DNA of 55,529 bases from Herpetosiphonaceae bacterium. GTDB taxonomy: Bacteria; Chloroflexota; Chloroflexia; Chloroflexales; Kallotenuaceae. The stretch covers positions 1-55,529 of the forward strand of contig DASUTC010000091.1 of NCBI GenBank assembly GCA_036374795.1, written 5' to 3'. The notes under the pieces are model-generated. The model was not told the DNA's origin and did no database searches. It was given only the letters and a program-made list of their open reading frames with translations. The position numbers and the translations under genes are program-made. Positions 26,801 through 35,768 of this stretch are shown piece after piece; within the stretch, counting starts at the first letter, position 1, and each line of letters opens with the position of its first letter.

Positions 26801-28461
26801 CGCTCCTGGGGATAGGCCGGGTCAAGCGGCACGTACGCGGCACCGGCTTTGAGAATACCAAGCAGGCCCACTACCATGCTCGATGAGCGCTCCATGCAGA
26901 TCCCGACGCGCATGTCGGGAGCGATGCCGCGCTGCCGCAGATACCAGGCAAGCTGGTTGGCGCGCGCATTCAATACATCGTAGGTCAGCCGCTCGTCTCC
27001 GCAGATCACGGCCACGGCGTCGGGCGTGCGCAGCGCCTGCGCCTCGAACAGGTGATGCAGGCAGCAGCGCCGGTCGTAGTCCACGCGCTGCGCGTTCCAC
27101 GCGATGAGCATCTGGTGCCGCTCGGCATCGCTGAGATAGGGGATCTGGGCCAGGCGCTGGTGCGGCTGCGTGGCGATGCCCCGGAGGATCGTCTGGAGCT
27201 GATCGAGCATGCGGGCGACCAGCGCCGCGTCGAACCTGCGCCGATCGTAGACCAGCCGCAGCGAGAGCGCTCCGCCGGGCGTCACGATCAGCGCCAGCGG
27301 ATAGTTCGTCTGCTCATCGAAGCGCAGGTGATCGATGCGGATCGTGCTGCTCGACGGCCAGAGCTCGGCAGCCGCCGGATAGTTCTCGAACGCGATAATG
27401 CTCTCAAAGAGCGATTGTCCTGCCGGTATGCCGTGCCAGCGCTGAATGTCGACGAGCGGCGTGTACTCGTACTGCCGGATCTCCACCTGCCGATGCTGGA
27501 TCTGCTTCAGCCATGGCAGGCAGAGCGCTGCGGCTGGAATACGCACGCGGAACGGCAGCGTGTTGATGAAGACTCCGATCATCGTCTCGACGCCCGGCAG
27601 CGCCGGTGGCCGTCCCGACACGACCATGCCAAAGACACTATCCGCCTCGCCGCTGTAGCGGCTGAGCAGCAGCGCCCACGCGCCCTGGATCAGTGTATTG
27701 AGCGTGACCTGATAGGTCGTGACGAACGACTCAAGCCTGGACAGCACCTCCGGCGACACCTGGAGCTGCTCCGTTGCAAGCGTCGGCTGGCTGGCCGGAG
27801 CGTCCACCGATGGCTGGTCGCCGACGAGCAGCGGGTGAGGCTGGAAGCCCTCTAGCGCCTGCTGCCAGAAGCGCCGCGCGCGCTCCATATCCTGCTGCTG
27901 CAACCAGCCGATGTACGTTCGGTAGGGCTGAATCGGCGGCAGATGCGGCTCGCGGCTGTGACACAGCGCGTCGTAGCAGGCCAGCAGCTCGCGCATGATC
28001 AGCGGCAGGCACCAGCCATCCAGCACCAGATGGTGAAACGACCAGATCAGCTGATAGTCATGCTCGGCCATCCGAATCACGGTCAGGCGCATCAGCGGCG
28101 CGTGCGGCAGCACAAACGGCTGGCTGCGATCCTGCTGCATGACGGCTTCCAGCCGCCGTAGCTGCTCGGCAGCGGGCATGTCTCGCCAGTCGTACTCCTG
28201 CCAGGGCAGCGTGGCCTCCCGCCGTACGATCTGGAGCGGCTGCTTGACGCCTTCCCAGACGAAGACCGTCCGCAGCGCGGCATGACGGTCGAGCACGCGC
28301 TGCCAGGCCAGCCGCAGCCGCGCTGTATCCAGCGCGCCGAACAAGGTGCAGACGAATTGCTCGACATAGATGCTCGACGCTGGCTCGTAGACCGTATGGA
28401 AGAGCATGCCCTGCTGCACCGGCGATAAGGGATAGATGTCTTCGATGTTGTCACGTTTCAT
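23818..28461 (-). CDS. NRPS C-A-PCP-C, predicted Ala, with a C-terminal orphan condensation domain
   Basis: About 1547 residues. C1 (~5-440) opens DIYPLSPVQQGMLFH with HHLVLDG (~143), the DCL/dual-like form expected after the epimerizing module encoded upstream. The A domain (~470-960) has YTSGSTGRPKG (~618); pocket by eye D-L-F-N-N-A-L-T-Y-K, which I recall as an Ala code. The PCP has LGGHSL (~1003). C2 (~1060-1490) is LCL-like with YAQQRLWFLDQL and an intact HHIIIDG (~1202), and has no A domain after it on this chain. It probably condenses onto the residue loaded by the later protein whose own C domain lacks HH. Start: ATG 28461 matches the usual beginning of such proteins. GTG 28470 and TTG 28476 lie closer to an AAGGGG site that overlaps the P450 stop, so the true start may be up to five codons earlier. 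Confidence 0.9.
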   Translation of the reverse strand: MKRDNIEDIYPLSPVQQGMLFHTVYEPASSIYVEQFVCTLFGALDTARLRLAWQRVLDRHAALRTVFVWEGVKQPLQIVRREATLPWQEYDWRDMPAAEQLRRLEAVMQQDRSQPFVLPHAPLMRLTVIRMAEHDYQLIWSFHHLVLDGWCLPLIMRELLACYDALCHSREPHLPPIQPYRTYIGWLQQQDMERARRFWQQALEGFQPHPLLVGDQPSVDAPASQPTLATEQLQVSPEVLSRLESFVTTYQVTLNTLIQGAWALLLSRYSGEADSVFGMVVSGRPPALPGVETMIGVFINTLPFRVRIPAAALCLPWLKQIQHRQVEIRQYEYTPLVDIQRWHGIPAGQSLFESIIAFENYPAAAELWPSSSTIRIDHLRFDEQTNYPLALIVTPGGALSLRLVYDRRRFDAALVARMLDQLQTILRGIATQPHQRLAQIPYLSDAERHQMLIAWNAQRVDYDRRCCLHHLFEAQALRTPDAVAVICGDERLTYDVLNARANQLAWYLRQRGIAPDMRVGICMERSSSMVVGLLGILKAGAAYVPLDPAYPQERLRLMLDDAQVEAVITEQPLVERLSATAVFVLCLDTSQEIVSAYPRTNPAAAIDAAHLAYVIYTSGSTGRPKGVAITHRSAVALMAWAKTVFSPHELAGVLAGTSICFDLSVFELFVPLSCGGTAIIAETPLHVPETSAAITLLNTVPSAIAELVRTERLPASVRTVNLAGEPLHSTLVRQLYAIPTIERVYNLYGPTEDTTYSTGTLLPRDAAREPSIGYPIANTQAHVLAADMQPVPIGVPGDLYLGGDGLARGYLNQPALTAEKFVPDPFSQTGDPQGGARLYRTGDLARYRADGSIEFLGRADQQVKLRGYRIELGEIEAALRQHPAVQDGVVAIRQDERGDRLLVAYIVARGEQRITGGELQSFLRARLPIYMLPNHVMQLDQLPLTPNGKVDRRALPPLEGSPRSQERPALAPFTMLEETIATIWAGVLSVAPISAEASFFELGGHSLLATQVIARVRDLFKIDLPVRTLFEFPSLRAFTQRVEAAQQAKSGHLPPALVPLPRDGDLPLSYAQQRLWFLDQLFPGNPMYNVPFAVRLSGPLQIDALRQSLNALIQRHESLRTTFTAVHGRPHQVIAPVLDLEVPLIDLRDLPAAQHESEVARRATHEARQPFDLQRGPLLRYTVLQPGDSAYVLLLTFHHIIIDGWSLSVFTRELSTLYNYFLDHDRDHAPLPLAPLLIQYADFAIWQRDWLRDAVLESHLAFWKQTLAGLPLDDLPGDRPRPSAPTFAGARQPFEISAELSAALTRLGQQSQATLFMTLTAAWLCVLHQHTRSSDLTICTDTANRLQAQTEDLIGFFVNQLVLRVNLVGDPTFRELLQRVRESMLSAYAHQELPFEYLVKEVLPKRDTTFLPLTQVKIVLQTAAMPQLSLAGITAEPLVVDTATTKFDLLLNILPRDGSLSGSLEYSTELFESTTIRRLLNHFQTVITAITARPDSTVSALTTMLDQAVAEERSQARQALSSANLQRLRARRQQGAHQPPAKGYEEV

Positions 28462-28483
28462 ATGTGTCACGTCCAAGATCCCC

Positions 28484-29701
28484 TTAGATCACAACCGGCA
28501 GCGCGGCAAGCCCACGCAGCGCCAGCGTCTTTTGCCAGACGGCAGCATCAGTCCCCAGGCGCATGGTCGGTAGCCGTTGCAGCAGCGTCGTGAGGACGAT
28601 CTCGCCTTCCAGCCGGGCGAGCCACTGGCCGATACAGCGATGCCGCGCATAGCCGAACGCTAGGTGCGGATTCGGATCGCGGCCAATGTCGAAGCGCTCA
28701 GGCTCGGCAAAGCGCGCCGGATCGTGGTTGGCAGCGCCCAGCATGAGGTACACGAGGTCGCCCTGGCGGATCTGCACACCGTCGACCGGCACGTCTTCCT
28801 GCGCGCGACGGATCACGAGCTGGACCGGGCTTTCATAGCGCAGGCATTCCTCAAGGGCACTCCCGACCAGCGCCGGATCGTCGCGCAGCCGCCGGAGCTG
28901 ATCCGGGTGCTGGAGGAGCAGCCAGATGCTACTGGCAAGGATGCTCGCTGGCGGCCCGTGGCCCGCGTCGAGAAAGAGCTGACATTGCGCGAATAGCTCG
29001 TCCTCGCTAAACGCCCGCACATCCTGGCCGCTCACGAGCATGCCCAGCAGGCTTGGCTGTGGCCGCTGCTGAAGCCGTGCCAGCATCGTCCGAAAGTAGC
29101 CGAGCATCGTGTCGAAGGTCTTGAGCGCCCGATCGAGCTGCGCCTGCGTGATCGACGCGCCCAGCAGGTTGAAGGACTCGTCGTACCACGCTCGAAGCTG
29201 CTGGAGATCCTGAAACGGAATCCCGACCAGTTCGGCGATCACCAGCGCGGGCAGCGGGTCGGCGAGATCGCGGACCAGATCGAGCCTGCCGCCGGATTGC
29301 GATCGGGCGAGGAGCTGGTCGACGATGCTCTGGATACGCTCACGCAGTGCCGCGACCGCCTCCAGCGTAAAGACCGGATTGAGGATGCGGCGGATAACGG
29401 TATGATCGGGCGGATCGAGAAAGGCCAGTTGCCGGGCATTCACCTCGAACAGGCGCCGCAGCGCCGCGCGCTGCTCCGGCGGCATCCGGTCCATCAGCGA
29501 TACCGTGCGATCCGCCGAGATGCGGCGGTCGGGGAGACACGCGACCACATCAGCATAGCGTGTCAGCACCCAGCCGTGCAGGTAGCCATCCCAGTGGATC
29601 GGCGCTTCGGAGCGCAGCCGCTGGTAGAAGCTGTAGGGATTCGCCAGGATCTCTGGCCGGTAAAGGTTGTTGAGGCTGAGCGACGGGCTGCCTGCTTGCA
29701 T
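28484..29701 (-). CDS. Cytochrome P450 with atypical oxygen-activation motif
   Basis: 405 residues, the usual bacterial class I length. Present are EECLR for ExxR, and the heme loop FGYARHRCIG with its Cys ligand (Ala replaces the second Gly of FGxGxHxCxG). The I-helix reads AGHGPPAS where most P450s have (A/G)Gx(D/E)T(T/S), so both the acid and the alcohol used in proton delivery are missing. Possible roles are hydroxylation, cross-linking or another oxidation of the carrier-bound chain; the atypical I-helix makes a less usual reaction conceivable. ATG 29701 is chosen because GAGGA lies seven bases upstream and the N-terminus matches family length. An in-frame ATG at 29794 would overlap the preceding stop by 11 bases. 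No ferredoxin or reductase gene is present in the window. Confidence 0.88.
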   Translation of the reverse strand: MQAGSPSLSLNNLYRPEILANPYSFYQRLRSEAPIHWDGYLHGWVLTRYADVVACLPDRRISADRTVSLMDRMPPEQRAALRRLFEVNARQLAFLDPPDHTVIRRILNPVFTLEAVAALRERIQSIVDQLLARSQSGGRLDLVRDLADPLPALVIAELVGIPFQDLQQLRAWYDESFNLLGASITQAQLDRALKTFDTMLGYFRTMLARLQQRPQPSLLGMLVSGQDVRAFSEDELFAQCQLFLDAGHGPPASILASSIWLLLQHPDQLRRLRDDPALVGSALEECLRYESPVQLVIRRAQEDVPVDGVQIRQGDLVYLMLGAANHDPARFAEPERFDIGRDPNPHLAFGYARHRCIGQWLARLEGEIVLTTLLQRLPTMRLGTDAAVWQKTLALRGLAALPVVI

Positions 29702-29783
29702 GGGTATCCTCGCAATCGCTGGCTGGTACTGGTTGAACGGCTGCGTGCTCCCGACCGGCGTAGCGTCCTCCGTCCGAGGCGCG

Positions 29784-32700
29784 CTACGCTCCATCGAGCA
29801 GATCGGAGAGCGCGGCAAGCTCCTGCATGTCCAGACCTGCCAGCGGAAAGTCGGAGGGCGTGTAGCCTCCGGCAGCCGGCGACAGGCAGTGGGCGATCAG
29901 CGCGCGCAATGCGTCCACAAATCGTTGCGCGAGCGCTTCGATCGTGGCCTGGCGATGGATGCGTGTGCTGTAGGTCCACTCGATCCGCAGCGCGCCGTCG
30001 ATGACGCTGCTGTTGATCTCGATGAGGTAGCGTCGGCGTCCGGCGGGAGCGCGCGACGGCCCGGTTGACTCGGAGGCAAGCGTGAAGCTGCCCGCCAGGA
30101 CCTGATCGAGCTGGCCCATGTAGTTGAAGCTGATCTCGGCCTGCGGAAGCTGAGCAAGCTCCTGGGCGGATGTCCGACAGAGATAGCGCAGCAGGCCGTA
30201 GCCCAGGCCGCGCTGCGGGATCGTCCGAAGCTGCTCCTTGATCGCTTGCAGCGATGCTCCAACGTCGAGCGTCGGATCGAGGCGCAAACAGACGGGAAAG
30301 ATCGTCGTAAACCAGCCGACCGTACGGCTCAGATCGACGCCCTCAAACAGATCTTCACGGCCATGACCTTCGAGATCGAACAGCAAAGTCTGCGCTCCGG
30401 TCCACGGCACACATGCCTGCACCAGCGCCGTCAGCAGCAGATCGTTGATCTGGGTGCGGTACGCCTGTCCGACCTCGTGCAGCAGCGCGTGAGTCGCAGC
30501 GGAGTCGAGCGCGACCGTCACCGTGTGCGCTGAGGCGACCGTGTTCTCGTCCGCGCTGGCTGGAATATCAGTTGGCAGGCGCGGCACCGCCGCCGGGATC
30601 GCCGCGCGCCAGTACGCGAGCTCCTGCTGAACTGCGGGAGTCTGCGTGTAGTCGTCGAGCAGGCGCGCCCACTGGTGAAAGGAGGTGGTTTTTGCGGGCA
30701 GCGCCACTGCCGCGCCCGCGCTGATCTGCTGATAGGCCGTGTTGAAGTCGTCCAGCAGGATGCGCCACGAGATCCCATCGACGGCCAGATGATGAATCAC
30801 GATCAGCAGCCTCGATCCACGCTCCGCGCCAAGCTCAAAGAGCGCGGCGCGCACCAGCGGCCCTGCGGCGATGCTCAGGCTGGCCTGAAGCTCGCCTGCC
30901 ACGCTCGTCAGCCGCGCGTCCTGCTCCGCCGCAGGATAGACCGAGAGATCGATGTGCGTGAGCGGGATCTGCTCACGTGCCGGATCGACCTGCGCCTGGA
31001 TCGTATCGGCCTGCGGCACAAAGCGCAGCCGCAGCGCGTCGTGCTGCACTACGAGTTGCTCAACGACACGCTGCACATACGGCGCATGGAATGGGGCTTG
31101 CGGCTCAAGCAGCACCGCCTGATTCCAGTGATCGGGCTGCGCGAGGCGCTGCTCAAAGAACCAGTGCTGGACCGGCGTGAGCGGCAGCGGCCCGGTATCC
31201 ACTTCGTGCAGCGGGCCGCGCGCGGGCGCTGTCTCGACGATCGCCGCAAGCTCCGCGATCGTCTGATGCTGGAAGATCAGCTTGGGTGTGATGTCGAGGC
31301 CAAGCTGTTTGGCCCGCGCGATAATCTGAATGCTCAAAATCGAGTCGCCGCCAAGCTCAAAGAAGTTATCGTGGACGCCCACCTGCTCAACGCCGAGCAC
31401 CTGCGACCAGATCTCAGCCAACTGCTGCTCGACCTGTGAGCGCGGCGCTAAGAATTCCTGCTCCATGTCCGGTCGAATCTGGTCGGGCGCGGGCAGCGCC
31501 TTGAGGTCGACTTTGCCGTTGGGCGTGAGCGGCAGCGTATCCAGCAGCATCATCGTCGACGGCAGCATGTATTCCGGCAGCACGTCCGCGAGAAACGCGC
31601 GCAGCTCAGGAATGAGCGCCCGCGCCAATCTGCCCCGGAAGGGATGGTTGGTATAGCTCAGCCGATCCTGACGATGGACGGCGGGAGCCGGAAATGCGGC
31701 CAGTGGCAGCGCCTCGCGCTCCTGGTCGGCCTCGCACCGCCGGAAAAGGACATCGTAGCGACCATCCGCGCCGCAGCGTGCCCCGCTGATGTCGATCCGG
31801 TACGGCAGGTGCTCGCCCAGGCTCCAACATTCCTCAGGGTCGATGCCCGGCAGCAGGCCATGCTCGTCCAATGCCTGCCTGAGCGCGCCGACCGTCTCCG
31901 GCGGCTGCTCCTCATCCAGCAGTTGGGACGCGCTCAGCGCATGTTGCAGCCGGGCATTGGGAACGCCGCCGATGCCGAGGCTCTCAGGCGCAGTGTCGCG
32001 GAGGAGCGCGCGGAGATCCGACACGCTGAGCTGCCGCTCCTCCCAATCCAGCCACGCTGCCGCCGGGGCTAAGGCTGGCCTGTCGCCGACGAACAGCACG
32101 GCCTGATAGCGAAAGCGCGACATCTCGTTATGGAACGGGCTGCGCTGGGGCTGGATCTGGACATGGCTGATTTGCGGGAAGCGCTCCGGCAACGACAGGA
32201 AGAATTCGGGAGCGACGGTCAGCTCCTGCTCCTGGGCGATGCGCTTCTGAATCCGCTGCCGAAGCTGAGCCGTGGTCAGCGCGTCGTCTGCCTGGAAGAG
32301 CTGGACCGAGGTGTGAAACGCCTCAAGCAGCCAGAAGTTCCGCACATCGCCGATAAAGATCGCCCCGCCCGCCCCGGCAAGCTCCAGGGCACGCTCTACG
32401 ACCCGCAGCAGGTAGGTGCTGCTTGGGAAATATTGAATGATCGAGTTCAGGATCACCACGTCGAACGGCTGCTCATCGCCGAGCACCACCTCATCCGCCG
32501 CCGCCTGATGGAGTTGGACCTGGGGCAGGTGGTAGGCCGGTAGGCTCATGTGCTGCCGAATATAATCCAGGGCGATCGGGGAAAAATCGGTGGCGACATA
32601 GCGCTCACAGCGCGGCGCGATCTGAAACAGGAGCAGGCCGGTTCCACAGCCGATCTCGTACACCCGGCGTGGCCGCAGCGCCATGATCTGCGCGGTTGTC

Positions 32701-35700
32701 GCGTCGACCCACGCCTGCATCTCGTGGGCGGGGATCGGCAGGCCGGTGTAGCTGCTGTTCCACCCGCTGATGTTGAACGCCGGATTGTCGCTGAGCGACA
32801 CGTCGGAGTAGGCGTTGTCGAACGTGGTCTGCCAGTATGTCACCTGCTCCTGCTGCCAGGTCTGCTCCAATCCCTGGTCGGCGTCGGATTGATACGCCGC
32901 CTCCGGCACGACGTACGCGACCAGCCGCTTCGCCCCAAGAGCACCCGTCTGGAGATCATCGCGCGCGATGACCGTCGCGCTCTGCACTGCCGGATGCTGG
33001 CTGAGGATCGCCTCGATCTCGCTCGGCTCGACCCGAAAGCCGCGCACTTTGACCTGTCGATCGATGCGGCCCAGGAACTCGATCGTGCCGTCAGGCCGAT
33101 AGCGCGCCAGATCGCCGGTGCGGTACAGCCGCGCGCCACCCTGAGGGTACCCGGCCTGACTGAACGGGTGGGGCACGAAGCGCTCCGCCGTGAGCGTCGG
33201 CTGGTGGAGATAGCCCCGCGCCAGGCCGTCGCCGCCGATATACAGCTCGCCCGGCACGCCCACCGGCACCGGCTGCAAGCGCGAGTCGAGCAGGTAGACG
33301 GTGGTGTTCGCGATTGGCCGACCGATCGAGACATCATAGCCGACCTGTTCGGAGGCGGTGATCACATGGCAGCAGGCGAACGTGGTACTTTCGGTCGGGC
33401 CGTAGCCGTTGACCAGACGTTCGGGCTGGACTTCTCGCAGGACCCGCCGCACATGCGCCGGATGCAGCACATCGCCGCCCGCGAGAAGCTGACGGACGGA
33501 CTGGAGGCCGTGAATCTGGCCCTCGACCATCTGGTGGAACAGCCCCGCCGTCAGCCAGAGCGTCGTCACCTGATGCTGCCGTAGCGCCTGGGCTAGCTCA
33601 TCCAGCCCGGTGTGCTGCTCGCCAAACATGACCAGCCGACCGCCGTGGAGGAGACAGCCCCAGATCTCGAATGTCGAGGCATCGAACGCGATCGGCGCGA
33701 ACTGAAGAAAGACCTCGTCTGGCCCAAAGTGCACGAACGAGCTGCCCATCACCAGCCGCACGACGCCGCGATGCGGAATGCACACGCCCTTGGGCACGCC
33801 GGTCGAGCCTGAGGTGTACATCACGTAGGCCAGATGGTCTGCGCAGCCGCTGCTTACCTGGGCCGCTCGCCCATCGTAGGCTTCCTGATCCCAGTCGGCG
33901 TCGAGACACATGATCGCGCCGTGGTAGGCGGGGAGCTTCTGCGCCAGCGATGACGACGTCAGCAGCAGGGCCGGACGAGCATCGTGTAACACAACGCCCA
34001 GGCGCTCTCGCGGATAGCGCAGATCGAGCGGCACATACACGCCGTCCGCTTTCAGAATCGCCAGCAGCGCGACGATCATCGTGACGGAGCGATCGAGATA
34101 CACGCCCACCTGCGTCTCGCCCTGAGGGCACCCGCCGACGCCAAGCGCGCGCAGACGATGCGCCAGCCGGTTGGCCTGGCTGTTCAGCTCGGCATACGTC
34201 AGGCGCTGGTGCTGATCGACGACCGCAACCGCGTCAGGCGTCCGCCGCGCCTGAGCTTCAAACAGATGATGAAGACATGCATCGCGCGGGTAATCGACCT
34301 GCGTCGCGTTCCAGTCGAACAGCAGCCGATCGCGCTCGGCGTTCGAGAGCAGCGGCAGGTCCGCGATCGAGCAGGCCGGATGCTCCGCGACGTACGCCAG
34401 CAGGTGGTGATAGTGCGCCAGGAAGCGCTCGATCGTCGCCGCGTCGAAAAGATCGGTGCGATACTCGGCCACGATCCGCATGCCGTGGGCGTCGGGGATC
34501 GCAAACAGCGTCAGATCGAACTTGGTGGTTCCCGTCTGAACATCGAGCATCTCCAGCGTCAGGCCGGAGAGCCTCAAGGGCGGCAGCGGCGCATTTTCCA
34601 GGCTAAACATTACCTGAAAGATCGGATTGTGGCTCAGGTTCCGTTCGGGCTGAAGCTCCTCGACCAGCCGCTCGAACGGCACATCCTGATGCGCGTATGC
34701 TCCAAGCGCAGCCTCGCGCACCCGCTTGAGCAGCTCGCGGAAGGTCGGATTGCCCGACAGGTCGGTGCGCAGGACCAGCGTGTTGACGAAAAAGCCAATC
34801 AGCCCTTCGATCTCCGCGCGGGTGCGATTGGCGATCGGCGAGCCGACCAGGATGTCGGTCTGGCCGCTGTAGCGCGCAAGTACGATCTTGAAGGCGGTCA
34901 GCAGCGTCATGAACAGCGTAGCACCCTCGCGGCGGCTCAGCTCGTTGAGCGCCTCGATCAGCGCGGCGGGTACGAGGCGCGACACGCGGCTGCCCCAGAC
35001 CGTCTGCACGGTCGGTCGCGGGCGGTCGGTCGGCAGCGCAAGGTAGGCCGGAGTATCCGCGAGCTGACGCTTCCAGTAGGCGAGCTGTTCTTCCAGCAAG
35101 GGGCCTTGCAGGCGCTTCCGCTGCCAGCGCGCAAAGTCGCGATACTGAACCCTCAGCGGAGCCAGCCCCGCCGGTTGTCCGGCGACATGTGCGTCGTAGA
35201 GCGCGGCCAGCTCTTTGACGAGCACGCCGAGCGACCAGAGATCGGCGGCGATATGATGGACGGTGAGCAGCAGGATATGCTCCGTCTCGCCGAGCTGCAG
35301 CATCACAGCGCGCAGCAGCGGCGCGCGATCCAGCGCGAACGGACGCAGCGCCTCCTCGGTCGCCAGACGCTGCACCTGGGCCGCCTGCTGCTCCTGCGGG
35401 CAATCATCCAGCGCGATGATCGGCACCTCGATCGGCTGCGCGCCGTTGATTACCTGAGCCGGCACGCCGCGCTCGCTGATAAAGGTTGTGCGCAGCGCCT
35501 CATGGCGGCGGATGACCTCGTTGATGCTGTGTTCGAGCGCGCCGATGCTCAACGCTCCGCTGAGCCGGACGGCGGCAGCGATGTTATAGAGCGATCCATT
35601 CGGCTCGAACTGTTCGAGGAACCACATGCGCTGCTGCGCAAAAGACAGCGGAAACGATTGTGGTGTATCGATCTCTTTGCGCAGCAGCCGTGCAAGCAGT

Positions 35701-35750
35701 TGGCGTCGCTCGTCCGGTGATAAGTGTGCCAGTTGAGAGTCGTTGAGCAT
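29784..35750 (-). CDS. NRPS module C-A-NMT-PCP-E, predicted N-methyl-D-valine
   Basis: 1988 residues. The C domain (~30-460) has HHIAADL (~165; Leu replaces the Gly of HHxxxDG). The A domain has YTSGSTGVPKG (~648); pocket by eye D-A-F-W-L-G-G-T-F-K, a Val code with one conservative change. An N-methyltransferase is inserted after the A8 region (~950-1380), with the SAM motif EIGCGTG (~1033). The rest of the A domain (LPEYMLPS, NGKVD) follows, then PCP with LGGDSI (~1465), the form usual before E domains. The E domain (~1515-1960) is canonical: HHLAVDGISW (~1651), EGHGRED (~1793) with its catalytic Glu, SRTVGWFT and NYMGQLDQ. The next C domain downstream is of DCL/dual type, which agrees with a D-residue. 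AAGGGTG lies about 11 bases before the ATG, and the gene follows the previous stop by 18 bases. Confidence 0.92.
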   Translation of the reverse strand: MLNDSQLAHLSPDERRQLLARLLRKEIDTPQSFPLSFAQQRMWFLEQFEPNGSLYNIAAAVRLSGALSIGALEHSINEVIRRHEALRTTFISERGVPAQVINGAQPIEVPIIALDDCPQEQQAAQVQRLATEEALRPFALDRAPLLRAVMLQLGETEHILLLTVHHIAADLWSLGVLVKELAALYDAHVAGQPAGLAPLRVQYRDFARWQRKRLQGPLLEEQLAYWKRQLADTPAYLALPTDRPRPTVQTVWGSRVSRLVPAALIEALNELSRREGATLFMTLLTAFKIVLARYSGQTDILVGSPIANRTRAEIEGLIGFFVNTLVLRTDLSGNPTFRELLKRVREAALGAYAHQDVPFERLVEELQPERNLSHNPIFQVMFSLENAPLPPLRLSGLTLEMLDVQTGTTKFDLTLFAIPDAHGMRIVAEYRTDLFDAATIERFLAHYHHLLAYVAEHPACSIADLPLLSNAERDRLLFDWNATQVDYPRDACLHHLFEAQARRTPDAVAVVDQHQRLTYAELNSQANRLAHRLRALGVGGCPQGETQVGVYLDRSVTMIVALLAILKADGVYVPLDLRYPRERLGVVLHDARPALLLTSSSLAQKLPAYHGAIMCLDADWDQEAYDGRAAQVSSGCADHLAYVMYTSGSTGVPKGVCIPHRGVVRLVMGSSFVHFGPDEVFLQFAPIAFDASTFEIWGCLLHGGRLVMFGEQHTGLDELAQALRQHQVTTLWLTAGLFHQMVEGQIHGLQSVRQLLAGGDVLHPAHVRRVLREVQPERLVNGYGPTESTTFACCHVITASEQVGYDVSIGRPIANTTVYLLDSRLQPVPVGVPGELYIGGDGLARGYLHQPTLTAERFVPHPFSQAGYPQGGARLYRTGDLARYRPDGTIEFLGRIDRQVKVRGFRVEPSEIEAILSQHPAVQSATVIARDDLQTGALGAKRLVAYVVPEAAYQSDADQGLEQTWQQEQVTYWQTTFDNAYSDVSLSDNPAFNISGWNSSYTGLPIPAHEMQAWVDATTAQIMALRPRRVYEIGCGTGLLLFQIAPRCERYVATDFSPIALDYIRQHMSLPAYHLPQVQLHQAAADEVVLGDEQPFDVVILNSIIQYFPSSTYLLRVVERALELAGAGGAIFIGDVRNFWLLEAFHTSVQLFQADDALTTAQLRQRIQKRIAQEQELTVAPEFFLSLPERFPQISHVQIQPQRSPFHNEMSRFRYQAVLFVGDRPALAPAAAWLDWEERQLSVSDLRALLRDTAPESLGIGGVPNARLQHALSASQLLDEEQPPETVGALRQALDEHGLLPGIDPEECWSLGEHLPYRIDISGARCGADGRYDVLFRRCEADQEREALPLAAFPAPAVHRQDRLSYTNHPFRGRLARALIPELRAFLADVLPEYMLPSTMMLLDTLPLTPNGKVDLKALPAPDQIRPDMEQEFLAPRSQVEQQLAEIWSQVLGVEQVGVHDNFFELGGDSILSIQIIARAKQLGLDITPKLIFQHQTIAELAAIVETAPARGPLHEVDTGPLPLTPVQHWFFEQRLAQPDHWNQAVLLEPQAPFHAPYVQRVVEQLVVQHDALRLRFVPQADTIQAQVDPAREQIPLTHIDLSVYPAAEQDARLTSVAGELQASLSIAAGPLVRAALFELGAERGSRLLIVIHHLAVDGISWRILLDDFNTAYQQISAGAAVALPAKTTSFHQWARLLDDYTQTPAVQQELAYWRAAIPAAVPRLPTDIPASADENTVASAHTVTVALDSAATHALLHEVGQAYRTQINDLLLTALVQACVPWTGAQTLLFDLEGHGREDLFEGVDLSRTVGWFTTIFPVCLRLDPTLDVGASLQAIKEQLRTIPQRGLGYGLLRYLCRTSAQELAQLPQAEISFNYMGQLDQVLAGSFTLASESTGPSRAPAGRRRYLIEINSSVIDGALRIEWTYSTRIHRQATIEALAQRFVDALRALIAHCLSPAAGGYTPSDFPLAGLDMQELAALSDLLDGA

Positions 35751-35768
35751 AGGGATGGATCACCCTTA

